Positions 52,195-61,220 of a stretch of 64,000 nt of DNA are shown here, piece by piece; the first letter of the stretch is position 1, and each line of letters begins with the position of its first letter. Origin of the DNA: an uncultured Collinsella sp. GTDB taxonomy: Bacteria > Actinomycetota > Coriobacteriia > Coriobacteriales > Coriobacteriaceae. The notes under the pieces were generated by a model. That model worked only from the letters and a program-made list of their open reading frames with translations, searched no databases and was not told the origin of the DNA. The stretch spans positions 49,121-113,120 of the forward strand of contig CAKUHA010000004.1 of NCBI GenBank assembly GCA_934655755.1. The letters run 5' to 3'. A program made the position numbers and the translations under genes.

Positions 52195-53436
52195 CTAGGG
52201 CCTGGGCGTTCCGCAGTTGCTGCAGAACTTGCCGCCGTTTTCGCTACCGCAGTTGGGGCAGAACCACTTGGCCGGTGCCGGGGCGGGTGCGGGGCTGCCG
52301 CACTCCGGGCAGAACTTGCCGGTGTTGGTGGCGCCGCAGCTGCAGGTCCACGTGCCGGCCGCGGGCGCGGCGGCGGGTGCCGGTGCGGGTGCCGGGGCGG
52401 GCGCCGGTTGCGGGGCGGCCTGCTGCTGTGCCTGACCGGCGGCGAACAGCTGGCTGGCGTTCATGCCGCCCATGCCGCCTGCCATGCCCATGCCCATAAA
52501 GCCGGCCATCGCGCCGTTGGGGTTGGCCGCCGCCGCGCGCATCGCGTCGCTCTGGGCGCTGGCGATGTTGGCGGCTGCCATGGTGGGATCGCGCATGACC
52601 GCGGCCTTCTGCAGGTCTTTGATCATCTGCTCGTCTTCTTGCGAGGCGGCGATGGAGTTGACGCCAAAGCTCACGATCTCGACGCCGCGCAGGTCGCGCC
52701 AGTCGGCGGAGAGGACCTCGTTGAGCGCACGGGCGAGCTCGGTGGTGTGGCCGGGAATAGCGCTGTAGCGGATGCCCATCTCCGAGATCTTGGCAAAGGC
52801 GGGCTGCAGGGCGGTGAGCAGCTCGGACTTAAGCTGGCTATCGATCTTGTCGCGCGTGTAGCTGTCGGTCACATTGCCGCACACATTGGTGTAGAACAGC
52901 AGCGGGTTGGTGATGCGGTACGAATACTCACCGTTGCAGCGCACGGAGATGTCGACGTCCAGGCCGATGTTGTTGTCGACCACGCGGAAGGGCACGGGCG
53001 AGGCGGTGCCGTACTTGTTGCCGATGATCTCCTTGGTGTTGATAAAGTAGACACGCTGGTCCTTGCCCGCGTCGCCACCGAAGGTAAAGCGGCTGCCGAT
53101 ATTGGCGAAGGTCTCCTTGATGGAGTCGCCCAGGTTGCCGCTAAAGACGCTCGGCTCGCTGCCGGTGTCAAAGACGAACTCGCCGGGTTCCAGCGCGACT
53201 TCGATGATCTTGCCGTTTTGCACCACGAGCATGCCCTGGCCGTCGTTGACGGCGATGACGGAGCCGTTGGAGATGACGTTGTCCTCGCCGCGCGTGTTGG
53301 AGCTGCGGCCACCGGTGCGCTTGACGCCCTTGCAGGCCAAGACGTCGGCGGGCATCGATTCGCAATAGATAAATTCCTTCCACTGGTCGGCCATGACGCC
53401 GCCGGCGGCTCCCAATCCAGCTTTCAAGAGTCCCAT
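52195..53436 (-). CDS. SPFH-domain protein (YdjI/virion-core-like) with two C-terminal zinc ribbons
   Basis: 413 residues. SPFH/band-7-type domain (about 25-280: FIYCESMPADVLACKG, VNDGQGMLVVQNGKIIEV, YFINTKEI), Ala/Met/Gly-rich stretch with GMGMAGGMGGM (about 295-330), a Pro/Ala linker, and two CxxC-CxxC zinc ribbons (CSCGATNTGKFCPECG and CPNCGSENGGKFCSNCG). This is the layout of Bacillus YdjI, a membrane-associated protein of the PspA-linked ydjFGHI operon that protects the membrane. SD GAAAGGAAG precedes ATG 53436. Last gene of a three-gene operon with two other zinc-ribbon proteins. Confidence 0.88.
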   Translation of the reverse strand: MGLLKAGLGAAGGVMADQWKEFIYCESMPADVLACKGVKRTGGRSSNTRGEDNVISNGSVIAVNDGQGMLVVQNGKIIEVALEPGEFVFDTGSEPSVFSGNLGDSIKETFANIGSRFTFGGDAGKDQRVYFINTKEIIGNKYGTASPVPFRVVDNNIGLDVDISVRCNGEYSYRITNPLLFYTNVCGNVTDSYTRDKIDSQLKSELLTALQPAFAKISEMGIRYSAIPGHTTELARALNEVLSADWRDLRGVEIVSFGVNSIAASQEDEQMIKDLQKAAVMRDPTMAAANIASAQSDAMRAAAANPNGAMAGFMGMGMAGGMGGMNASQLFAAGQAQQQAAPQPAPAPAPAPAPAAAPAAGTWTCSCGATNTGKFCPECGSPAPAPAPAKWFCPNCGSENGGKFCSNCGTPRP

Positions 53437-53484
53437 GGTGATCTTCCTTTCTCGTCAAAGACCGGGTGGTGTTGGTCGGGATGG

Positions 53485-54807
53485 TTAGTCGTCCTTGTCG
53501 TCCTTCATGACGACGGTGGTCTCGGTGTGGCTGAAGGTGTCGTGCTTCTCGACCAGGTCGAGCTCGCCGCAATACTCGTCGGCGTGGGTTGCCTCGTTGG
53601 CCGTCTTGAGCTGGCTCACCAGCAGCACGTCTCCGATGATCACGATGATCAGCGGCGCGACGATGTTGATGAGGATGCCCTCGATATCAAAGCTGAGGTA
53701 ATCCGGATCGAAGGCGTATTCGCCCATAAAGAGAATCTGGGAGAGGACAAAGCCGATCACAAAGAACAGCACCGAGGCGATGGCGAGCTTGGGCTTGGAG
53801 CAGGGGAGCTCGCCGACCATGCGGCCGGTCTGGCCGTTCATGGCAAACAGATAGCTCTTGCCGTTCCACGAGGTGGAGAGCATCCAGACGGGGAACAGGG
53901 CATAGTCGCTGTCTTCCCAGGTGTAGTCGAGCTGTTTGCTTTCGACCGTGGCGTCGTCGTACTCGTCGATGACGGTCTCGCGCAGGGCCGAGATCGTGCT
54001 CTCTTCCATGCGGCGCTCGGCACGCGCCTTGCAGGTCTCGCAGTCCTCGTCGTAGCGGTTGGCGATGTAGCCGGGCATGTAGGCAACCGAGAACGGGCGC
54101 AGGGCGTCGTAGTCAAACGGCTCGATGGCGTCCATGTGACCGTCGGGCATCTTGGACGATCCATCGACGGGCACGCGCTCAAACGAGATATTGCCCTTGC
54201 GGTAGGCGTCGTAGTGGTCGGTGGTCGTGACGGTGCGGTCGGATTCCTCGGTCACGGTCTCGTTGGTCGCGTCAAAGTACACTTCGCCGTCCACGCGGGC
54301 GCCGTAGAGCCAAAATGGCACGTAGACGCCTTGGACCTCGTCGATATGGTTGCCGGTGACAAAGCTCTTGGGCAGCAAGATCTTGCCCTTGTAGTGCTCC
54401 TTCAGCGCCTTCATGACATCATCGCGCCCGAGCTTGAACGGAATTACCAAGTCGGGCGAGAAATCGCCCGAGAGCTGACCGGGTGCCACGGCGGGGTTGC
54501 CACAGTACGGGCAGGTGGAGACGGCGACGGTGCCGTCCGAGATCAGCTCGGCGCCGCACGACGAGCAGATATAGCCGGCGTTTTGGGCGAGCTCCTGTAC
54601 CGCAGCGTCGGCCGCGGGCTTGGGTGCTGCGGCTGCCGCATCGGCTTTGGCGTCCGCCTTGTCCTGGCGCTCGCGATAGAGGGCCTCGACTTCTTCGACT
54701 TCAAAGCGCGAGTCGCAGTAGTCGCAGACGAGCTTTTGCTCGGCGCTGGCAAAATGCAGCGGCCCGCCGCACGCGGGGCACTGATAGTTAACGCTCTCGA
54801 AGGCCAT
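53485..54807 (-). CDS. TFIIB-type zinc-ribbon membrane protein (YdjG-like)
   Basis: 440 residues. Two N-terminal ribbons (CPACGG...CDYC at about 9-33, CSSCGAEL...CPYCG at about 75-100), a large soluble middle (about 110-325) with VYVPFWLYGARVDGEVYFD, and two to three helices near the C-terminus (about 330-395, ASVLFFVIGFVLSQILFMGE). Resembles YdjG-type proteins that partner YdjI. SD GGAAAGGA precedes ATG 54807. Between the DUF4428-like and SPFH genes in one operon. Confidence 0.82.
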   Translation of the reverse strand: MAFESVNYQCPACGGPLHFASAEQKLVCDYCDSRFEVEEVEALYRERQDKADAKADAAAAAPKPAADAAVQELAQNAGYICSSCGAELISDGTVAVSTCPYCGNPAVAPGQLSGDFSPDLVIPFKLGRDDVMKALKEHYKGKILLPKSFVTGNHIDEVQGVYVPFWLYGARVDGEVYFDATNETVTEESDRTVTTTDHYDAYRKGNISFERVPVDGSSKMPDGHMDAIEPFDYDALRPFSVAYMPGYIANRYDEDCETCKARAERRMEESTISALRETVIDEYDDATVESKQLDYTWEDSDYALFPVWMLSTSWNGKSYLFAMNGQTGRMVGELPCSKPKLAIASVLFFVIGFVLSQILFMGEYAFDPDYLSFDIEGILINIVAPLIIVIIGDVLLVSQLKTANEATHADEYCGELDLVEKHDTFSHTETTVVMKDDKDD

Positions 54808-54831
54808 AATCGATCCTTTCCGTGCCGTGGG

Positions 54832-55569
54832 CTATGCGCCGATGGCGCCGCCGCAGTATTCGCAGCGCCCACTGGCATCGGGGATGGTGGTGGCTCCGCA
54901 GAAGGGGCAGGTCACCGCGGTCTTGGGGGCCTTGGCGGCAACAACGCTGTCGCGCGTCTCCTGGCGCAGCTGCACCAGCGCGTCGCGGACCTCGGTTGCC
55001 TGGCGCTTGGCCTCGCGGTACTCGATGGACCCGCGCTGCTCGATGGTGGAGTCGTTCACGCGCAGGTCGATCTCGGTAAAGTACGGCGTGTTGACGTGGA
55101 TGGTCAGGTTAAAGTCGTAATCCAGGTCATAGCGCGGCGGGTCGTAGCTCTTGCGCTCCCCGTCCTTGGTCTCGCGATAGATCTCGGTCCGATGCTCGTC
55201 GATATCCATATCGCAGCCGAGCACCTGCGAGAACTCGATAATGTCGGGATTGGTGTCGCGCCAGCGGCTCTGCGAGGTAATGATCAGCAGACCCGCGCCC
55301 TCGTCGAGCATGATATTGGTGCGCCCGGCAGAGAGCGTGCGTGTGGGGTTGAACGAGGCCAGGCGCTCGGCATTGGCCTCGCGATAGGCGAGCTGCTCGC
55401 GGATATCGTCCGCGGTGCTGGAGCGATAGCCGCCAAAGAAGGGGGAGAGCTTGCCGACGCACTCTTTGCATAGGTAGCCTTCGTTGATCTTGGTCTTTCC
55501 CAAAAGTCCCAGCTCGGTACCGCAAATCGCGCATTCTTTCTTCTCGAACATCTTGTCAAAGAAGCCCAT
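54832..55569 (-). CDS. DUF4428-like zinc-ribbon protein
   Basis: 245 residues. An N-terminal CAICGTELGLLGKTKI...CKEC ribbon is the DUF4428 hallmark. A beta-rich middle (about 80-190, TNIMLDEGAGLLIITS, LTIHVNTPYFTEIDLRVND) and a C-terminal second ribbon CPFCGATT...CEYCGG follow. SD GGGAGG precedes ATG 55569. First gene of the zinc-ribbon/SPFH operon. No enzymatic motif is seen; probably an adaptor in a membrane-protein quality-control or envelope-stress complex. Confidence 0.82.
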   Translation of the reverse strand: MGFFDKMFEKKECAICGTELGLLGKTKINEGYLCKECVGKLSPFFGGYRSSTADDIREQLAYREANAERLASFNPTRTLSAGRTNIMLDEGAGLLIITSQSRWRDTNPDIIEFSQVLGCDMDIDEHRTEIYRETKDGERKSYDPPRYDLDYDFNLTIHVNTPYFTEIDLRVNDSTIEQRGSIEYREAKRQATEVRDALVQLRQETRDSVVAAKAPKTAVTCPFCGATTIPDASGRCEYCGGAIGA

Positions 55570-55806
55570 GGCTGCCTCCCATCAACAGGTAGCGTGTGTC
55601 ACTTTTGATGATGGGGGAGTGCACGATCTTTCACGATACCCAGACGGCTCAAGAGGTCTCCACAACTGGGACACATGGCCCATTTTTCATCCCCAACTAA
55701 GCCACGAGCGATGAGGCGGATGGGTAACACTTTGGCATCGCGTGTGAATTGAGGCCCGTTCTCTACTAAAATGGTTTTCCGGACATCTAGGCGGGTGGGG
55801 GTTACC

Positions 55807-57351
55807 ATGAGGGACCTGGGAGACACAACCGCATATTTGCGCCGGGGCATACGGGAGATTCTGTGCCTAGCGCTCTTCTTTTTCACGTTTTTGGCCAGCG
55901 AGTACCTCTTTGACGTACGCGTGGCCGAGTTTGTGCCGGCGAACGAGGTCGTTATCTATGAGAGCATCGTCGTCGGCGCGAGCGTGATTGGCTTTTTCGT
56001 GCGCCCATTTCTGTATTATCGCCGTCCCCAGTCGATCGATGCGACAAGCGATATTACAGGCGTGCTGTTGGTATCGGCATTGTTGCTGATGATTATGGCA
56101 GCGCAGTTTCAGGTCGTGATTGCCGGCGGTTTGGTGGCGTGCTGCGCTTTGGGCTACTGCGGATCGACCGCCCATGCCAATCTGGCGCGGCGTTTTGCGC
56201 AGACGCCCTGTTTGGCGCGCGCCGTGGCGGTCTCTTATGCTGCAGGCATTTTGGTGCAGGTGCTCAACCATATGGTGATGCCTGCGGGCATTCCCCAGCA
56301 GTTTGTCCTCATCGCCTGTGCGATTGCACTGGTTGGTCTGCTTCACGGTACCCGCCGAGCTAAATTGCGCGATGAGTCTGCGCCCGAGTTCGAGGCCGAG
56401 ATTGCCGAGCTGTCGGTCGATGCGTTTGAGCGTGGCGCCAGGTGGCGCGATGACCCCGAGGCAAAGGCAGCCTTCCAGGGTGCCGTGGTGCGCCTGACGG
56501 TGGCGACCGCCTGCCTCACCGGCGTGTTCGCGGCTCTCAATGCCGGCCTTACGACTTCGCATGCCGCCGGCGCTATCGACCTGGGCGACTGGCCGCGCTT
56601 GCTGCTGGTTGTGAGTGCCCTTGCCGCCGGCGTCCTGTATGACCTGCACGGGCGTTCGTATATGAATATCATCATGACGTGTGCCGCCATGCTGTCCACG
56701 CTCTCGTTCTTTGTGCTTATCACCGAAGGCAACGGTGGCAACACGCTTGCCGCCACGATTATCTTTTACCTTGGCACGGGCTTTTTCGTGGTGTTCTTCA
56801 CCGCGAAGTTCGCCGCGATTTCGATGTATGCTCGCTGGGCGTATCTGTGGCCGTGCATGGGCCGCGTTATCAACAACGTTTGCTCAATGCTCGTGACGGC
56901 TCCGGCGGTGGCGATCATCTCGAGCCAAAACGTGCTGACGGCGGTGGGTGTCGTGCTCGTACTGTTCGTCGGCATCGCGATTTCGCTGTTGGGACAGTTT
57001 GGGCAAGACGGCGAGCGCGAGGCGACGCATGGCGGGCTGGCGTTTGCCACCGACGATCTTGGCGTGAGCCGTGCGCCCGGTCAGGCCGACACGGTGCCCC
57101 TGGAGGCGCCGGAGCTTTCGTTTGACGATCGACTCGACGGCTTCGTTGCCGCCTTTGGTCTCACCAAGCGCGAGCGCGATGTTCTGGAGGCGTTGGTCGT
57201 TTCGGATGACAGCGTGCAGGACGTGGCGGCGGCGCTCTTCCTTTCGCGCTCCACGCTCTATCGCCACATTGCCTCGATCAACAAAAAGGTCGGCACCAAT
57301 TCGCGCGTAGCGCTCATTAGCCTCTTCTGGTCCTGGGTGCCCCAAGACTAG
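55807..57351 (+). CDS. Membrane-integral LuxR-family regulator (12 TM plus HTH)
   Basis: 514 residues. About twelve helices (about 20-425) in an MFS-like arrangement, then a LuxR HTH (about 445-505, LTKRERDVLEALVVSDDSVQ and STLYRHIASINKKVGTNSRV). This layout, a transporter-like sensor fused to a LuxR HTH, is frequent in Coriobacteriia such as Eggerthella and is rare elsewhere. ATG 55807 with GGGTGGGGG upstream is preferred; an in-frame ATG at 55771 sits on a likely -10 (TACTAA). It would bind DNA while membrane-bound. Targets unknown. Confidence 0.85.
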   Translation: MRDLGDTTAYLRRGIREILCLALFFFTFLASEYLFDVRVAEFVPANEVVIYESIVVGASVIGFFVRPFLYYRRPQSIDATSDITGVLLVSALLLMIMAAQFQVVIAGGLVACCALGYCGSTAHANLARRFAQTPCLARAVAVSYAAGILVQVLNHMVMPAGIPQQFVLIACAIALVGLLHGTRRAKLRDESAPEFEAEIAELSVDAFERGARWRDDPEAKAAFQGAVVRLTVATACLTGVFAALNAGLTTSHAAGAIDLGDWPRLLLVVSALAAGVLYDLHGRSYMNIIMTCAAMLSTLSFFVLITEGNGGNTLAATIIFYLGTGFFVVFFTAKFAAISMYARWAYLWPCMGRVINNVCSMLVTAPAVAIISSQNVLTAVGVVLVLFVGIAISLLGQFGQDGEREATHGGLAFATDDLGVSRAPGQADTVPLEAPELSFDDRLDGFVAAFGLTKRERDVLEALVVSDDSVQDVAAALFLSRSTLYRHIASINKKVGTNSRVALISLFWSWVPQD

Positions 57352-57356
57352 CTAGC

Positions 57357-57394
57357 CGCCACAAAGGGGACAGGCGCCTTTGTGGCGGTTTTTT
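57357..57394 (+). terminator. Terminator of the membrane LuxR gene (AAAGGGGACAGGC type)
   Basis: CCGCCACAAAGG-GGACAGGCG-CCTTTGTGGCGG-TTTTTT. Twelve perfect pairs. Shares its loop-proximal part with the terminator at 61089-61130. Confidence 0.9.
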
Positions 57395-57496
57395 ACCTGC
57401 AAAAATATGAATATGAGACATTTGTCACCTGCCGTTTTGGCGCTCAAAGGCATATGAATGTGATGCTGAGCAAAGCAGAACGGAGGGGGTGTACCT

Positions 57497-57955
57497 ATGG
57501 CGTCTCGGGCTTGCGCGTCTAATAAAATTGCGGCCGCGCTTATCGCCGTGGTGGTCTTTGCCGCGGCGGTGACACTCATGCGAGTTTACGGTGCCGATGC
57601 CCATGGCGCTCAGGGAAAGACTGCCGCGCAGGCGTCGCTCAACGATCGTGCCGCCGTTCCGGTGGCGGTCAAGCTTGTCGAGGACGGGGAGGCGCGGGCG
57701 GTCTATGAGACCGACGATGCCGAGTTGGTCGCATCGACCTTTGCCGCGCTCGACGGCTGCACCGTGGGGGATGCGGTGGACGAGCGGATGAGCGACGCCG
57801 GCCGCACGCTCGTCTTTGCCTATGCGGACGGTTCGGAGCAATCGGTCGAGCTCGAAGGCAAGAATATCGTGCTCGACAAGACGGCGTATCGCCTCGACGG
57901 CGCCGATGAGTTATGGCGACAGCTAGCCGCTATCAAAAACAGCCAACGTAATTAG
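57497..57955 (+). CDS. Small secreted or membrane-anchored protein, unknown function
   Basis: 152 residues. N-terminal helix (about 10-30, AAALIAVVVFAAAVTLM) then a soluble mixed alpha/beta region (about 50-150). GGAGGGGG lies 8 bases before ATG 57497. I do not recognise a family. It starts the group 57497-61083 with a zinc-ribbon protein and two lipoproteins, which is likely one transcription unit. Upstream is TGAGACATTTGTCACCTGCC (57416-57435), similar to the motif before the giant adhesin. Confidence 0.65.
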   Translation: MASRACASNKIAAALIAVVVFAAAVTLMRVYGADAHGAQGKTAAQASLNDRAAVPVAVKLVEDGEARAVYETDDAELVASTFAALDGCTVGDAVDERMSDAGRTLVFAYADGSEQSVELEGKNIVLDKTAYRLDGADELWRQLAAIKNSQRN

Positions 57956-57966
57956 GGATGTTCGGG

Positions 57967-59529
57967 ATGAATGACTTGAGATTCTGCCCGGCGTGTGGGG
58001 CGCAGTTGCCTCGGGTCGCCGGCGTGCCGGTGCGGTTTTGCCCAGGGTGCGGCGTTCGACTTGAGGGCGTTGCGTGTGGCCCGGATGCCACGGAGTCTGT
58101 GAATGACGCTGCTGCCGATGACGGCGCGAGCGAAGGCCGCGAGCCGAGCGTGGTCGTGCCGACCGATGTGCCGACGCGGGGTGCCGAGGCCGCATCACCG
58201 TCTGGCGACACGGCCTCGGCGGACGCTCCTCGCGCCGGTGAGCTTGAGCTCCATACCGCATGCGATGTCTCTGGTGGCCAGGCGCTCGCGCAGGTGGCGT
58301 TGCCGCGGGGTTGGCGTATCGAAGAGGCACATCTTGAGCGCAGTGGTAGCTTCGACTGCCCGATTTCGGTTGGCGTGACGGCGGCGGGTCCGATGCGCGA
58401 GCGGATTATGTACCGCTCCGAGCTCTGCTACGTGGATGCGGGCGCCGTTGCCAAGCGTATCCCCACGGAAACCGAGCGCAAGGCGTTTATGCACGTGGAG
58501 GCAGCTTGCGACGAGCTGGCTCAGGCCTGCGCGGCACAGCTGGGCGCGCGGGCGGAGGTTGTGGCCGAGCAACCGTACCCATCGAGCGCGGCGGTCGATA
58601 TCGAGCGCGAGCGTGCCCGCGTAAAGCGCGAGGCGGCAAACGACTTTGCGATTCAGGGCTTTTCGATGGAGCCGAGCGATGTGGTCTATGAGTGCCGCAT
58701 GCGTCGATATCGGCTCGCGGGCGCCCCGGTGCCTACCGAGCTTGCGGTGGCGGCTAAAGTCGAGGGCTATGTGGCCTCGATCGGCGGCGTCGCGGGCTCT
58801 ATGGGCAAAGGCGTTGCCGCTGGGGCCGAGGCGCTGCTGGGCGCAGGCCTTTCGAGCGGGCTGATCGGCGGCGTTCTGGGCAAGCGCCTGCGCGAGCGCC
58901 AGGCGGCGGCAGCGGCGGGACAGGGTGTCGAGCAAGAGCAGGCCACGGGCCGGGGTGATTGCCCGGACGGGGCATCGCCCAATCTGGGCGCTGCCGACTT
59001 GCTGCAGTGGCGCATCAGGGACAGTTTTTGTCTGGTTGCGCCGGAAGGTCGTCTGGACGAGGCGGCCTCTACGGCGCTTGCCTCAATGGCGTCGACCTTG
59101 CGGCTCAACCCGGCGATTGCACGCGAAGCGACCGCTCAAAAGCAACAGATGGTGCTCGAGCAGCGCCAACGCACGCAGATGAATATTGCCCAGCAGCAAC
59201 AGCAGTTTGCAGCCTGGCAGCAGATGCATGCCTCGCAGCAGGCGGCGTTCGACAGCTACCAGCAGGCATGGTTTGACCGTAGCAATCGTCAACACGCCGC
59301 GAACATGGCTGCCAGCGCAGCCAGTTTCTCTAGCGCGGGCGTAGGCACGGGTGCGGCCTCGTATTCCGATGCCATTCGTGGGGTTAACCATTACACCAGG
59401 CCCGACGGCACCGATGTCGAGGTCTCGGTGATGGCCGACCAGGCTTGGGTGAACGGCTCGGGTGATGTCATCGGCACGCGCGATGGCTTTGAGCCCGGCT
59501 TTGGCTGGACGGAGCTGCCTCGTCAATAG
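57967..59529 (+). CDS. Zinc-ribbon protein with Gln-rich coiled coil
   Basis: 520 residues from ATG 57967 (AGGGAT 8 bases upstream; ATG 57958 is a possible earlier start). N-terminal zinc ribbon CPACGAQL...CPGCG (about 6-28), Pro/Glu/Ala linker (30-90), a mixed domain (about 95-350) with a Gly/Ala-rich hydrophobic stretch (AGSMGKGVAAGAEALLGAGL, about 275-300), a Gln-rich coiled coil (about 385-440, MNIAQQQQQFAAWQQM), and a short C-terminal beta region. No known function. Zinc-ribbon plus membrane-like segment links it in style to the 52-55 kb cluster. Confidence 0.65.
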   Translation: MNDLRFCPACGAQLPRVAGVPVRFCPGCGVRLEGVACGPDATESVNDAAADDGASEGREPSVVVPTDVPTRGAEAASPSGDTASADAPRAGELELHTACDVSGGQALAQVALPRGWRIEEAHLERSGSFDCPISVGVTAAGPMRERIMYRSELCYVDAGAVAKRIPTETERKAFMHVEAACDELAQACAAQLGARAEVVAEQPYPSSAAVDIERERARVKREAANDFAIQGFSMEPSDVVYECRMRRYRLAGAPVPTELAVAAKVEGYVASIGGVAGSMGKGVAAGAEALLGAGLSSGLIGGVLGKRLRERQAAAAAGQGVEQEQATGRGDCPDGASPNLGAADLLQWRIRDSFCLVAPEGRLDEAASTALASMASTLRLNPAIAREATAQKQQMVLEQRQRTQMNIAQQQQQFAAWQQMHASQQAAFDSYQQAWFDRSNRQHAANMAASAASFSSAGVGTGAASYSDAIRGVNHYTRPDGTDVEVSVMADQAWVNGSGDVIGTRDGFEPGFGWTELPRQ

Positions 59530-59605
59530 CGTGAGGCGGCTTATGTGTGAATCGATGCCGGGCGTGTTTCTCGGCATTGCGATAAAGAACGGGAAAGGAA
59601 CAGCG

Positions 59606-60361
59606 ATGAGGGAGACGGTACTTTCGCGCACGGCGTTTGTCGCGGCAGCGGGAACGGCGCTGCTGACGCTTGCGGGATGCGGCGGACAGCGGACGCAGGA
59701 CGCGACGGGTTTTAACGAGGACCGCCCGGTAAAGGACAAGATGGACGCGGGCACGACGTCGGGCGATTCCAACGACGCGAGTGGCAACTCGGGCGCGGAC
59801 AGCGGCTCGGCTGATGCGTTCGATACGTGGTCGGATGACTGCTGGGACGCGCACCGCAATATCAGCATCGCGGCGCTGCTTGAGCTCAAGGGCTGGCAGT
59901 TGCAGGAATTTGCGTCGCAACAGGGTTACACCTGGCAAGATGCGCTCGAGATGTACGAGGATGAGGCCGGACACGTACTCAGCGTCTGCAATATCGACAA
60001 GGACGGCGCGACCGAATGGCTCGGTGAGGACGAAATCGGAAAGCTCGACAAGGGCGGTACCGGGAGCACCGTAATGTTCACGCTTCAGCTTGCGGGCTAT
60101 TCGAGCTGCGAGGATGTTATCGCGGGCTTTTCGGTACCGGTTGAGGACCGGGCGCAGATCACCTCGAGCTCGTGGATCGCGTGCGTTTACGGTTCCAACA
60201 TGGCGCGTCACGTTGCCATGGTGAGCCCGATGGAAAACGGCGACTACCGCCTAGACCTCATTACCGAGGAGGCCATCAAGACCGGAAGGTTTACCCAGGG
60301 CGGCGGCGCCCCCACGATTGACGAATTCTGGCAGGAAAAGACCGGACGCGCACTCGGCTAA
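59606..60361 (+). CDS. Lipoprotein, unknown function (paralogue A)
   Basis: 251 residues from ATG 59606 (SD GGAAAGGAAC). Lipobox LAGC at about 21-24 (ALLTLAGCGG), Ser/Asp/Gly-rich linker (about 45-75), then a globular domain (NISIAALLELKGWQLQEFAS ... GRFTQGGGAPTIDEFWQ). The domain shows the same order of motifs as the next gene: a short strand-helix start, a Y-W-Q turn, AGYSS/AGYTT strand, and an IDEFW/IDELW end. The pair therefore arose by duplication. Surface anchored. Confidence 0.75.
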   Translation: MRETVLSRTAFVAAAGTALLTLAGCGGQRTQDATGFNEDRPVKDKMDAGTTSGDSNDASGNSGADSGSADAFDTWSDDCWDAHRNISIAALLELKGWQLQEFASQQGYTWQDALEMYEDEAGHVLSVCNIDKDGATEWLGEDEIGKLDKGGTGSTVMFTLQLAGYSSCEDVIAGFSVPVEDRAQITSSSWIACVYGSNMARHVAMVSPMENGDYRLDLITEEAIKTGRFTQGGGAPTIDEFWQEKTGRALG

Positions 60362-60396
60362 GTGCGATGCGGCCAATATCATAGCGAGGGACAAAC

Positions 60397-61083
60397 ATGA
60401 AAAATGAGATGACGATGAGCCGTGCGGCTTTTGTGGCAGGCGCGGGTGCGGCGGCTTGTGCACTGGCTGGCTGCTCGGGCGGATTGGGCGGCGCGGGTGG
60501 CGCCAAGAAGGCGAGCACGGCGGACGCCGCCTGCGTGGATGACAATGCCAACGTGACGGTCTATGCCGCCATCAACCTGGGTGGCGCCGATCTGGTGCGC
60601 CTGCTCAAGCATCAAAACTATGAGTGGCAAGGCGAGAGCGTGGGCTATGGCGCCGTCGATGATGCGGGATTTTTCGCCTTTACCTTTTCTGAGGTTTCGG
60701 ACGATGTGGACGAACTTGCAAATAGCGCGATGCCGCTTTCGGAATCCGAATACGAGGAGCTTGAACCGGGCGGCGGAGACGATAGCGTGGCGATCTTGCT
60801 TTCGGTGGCAGGTTATACGACGGGCGATCGTGCGCTCGCCGGCGCGATCGGCGATGCGGCGATGGTGCAGGAGAAGTGCACGATTGACGATTCCACGTAT
60901 TGGCTGGTCAAGGCACTCGACGGCAGCCGCTACGTGATTTCGGCCTACGATACCGAAGACGATGGCGACAGCGCCCATGACATCTATATCTATAGTGAGT
61001 CTTTTATTCGCACCGGTTATCTGAGCGGCGGCGACCAAATCGATATCGACGAGCTCTGGAGCCGCCTGACCAACGCCTCATAG
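60397..61083 (+). CDS. Lipoprotein, unknown function (paralogue B)
   Basis: 228 residues. Lipobox LAGC (about 24-27, ACALAGCSGG). It is a diverged copy of the preceding lipoprotein: SRAAFVAGAGAAACALAGC versus SRTAFVAAAGTALLTLAGC at the N-terminus and TGYLSGGDQIDIDELW versus TGRFTQGGGAPTIDEFW at the C-terminus. ATG 60397; GAGGGAC lies upstream. Ends 6 bases before the AAAGGGGACAGGC-type terminator at 61089. Confidence 0.75.
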   Translation: MKNEMTMSRAAFVAGAGAAACALAGCSGGLGGAGGAKKASTADAACVDDNANVTVYAAINLGGADLVRLLKHQNYEWQGESVGYGAVDDAGFFAFTFSEVSDDVDELANSAMPLSESEYEELEPGGGDDSVAILLSVAGYTTGDRALAGAIGDAAMVQEKCTIDDSTYWLVKALDGSRYVISAYDTEDDGDSAHDIYIYSESFIRTGYLSGGDQIDIDELWSRLTNAS

Positions 61084-61088
61084 CGCAC

Positions 61089-61130
61089 CAAAACCACCGC
61101 AAAGGGGACAGGCACCTTTGTGGTGGTTTT
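61089..61130 (+). terminator. Terminator of the lipoprotein unit (AAAGGGGACAGGC type)
   Basis: AAAACCACCGCAAAGG, GGACAGGCA, CCTTTGTGGTGGTTTT. About 15 pairs with one mismatch, T run of four. Same loop-proximal core as 57357-57394. Confidence 0.85.
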
Positions 61131-61220
61131 GCCGGTTGCAGACTCGTCAAAGCGCGCCCGCAGCGATGCTCTGCCTGCGCTAAACTGTGAAGCACGTACG
61201 CGATTACGAGAGGAGCCCGC

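Noticed and set aside
52105..55473. 1122-codon open frame antisense to the SPFH/zinc-ribbon operon
   Set aside because: The minus strand holds three well-marked genes with SDs and clear motifs; the plus-strand frame is open only because of GC-biased codon use.
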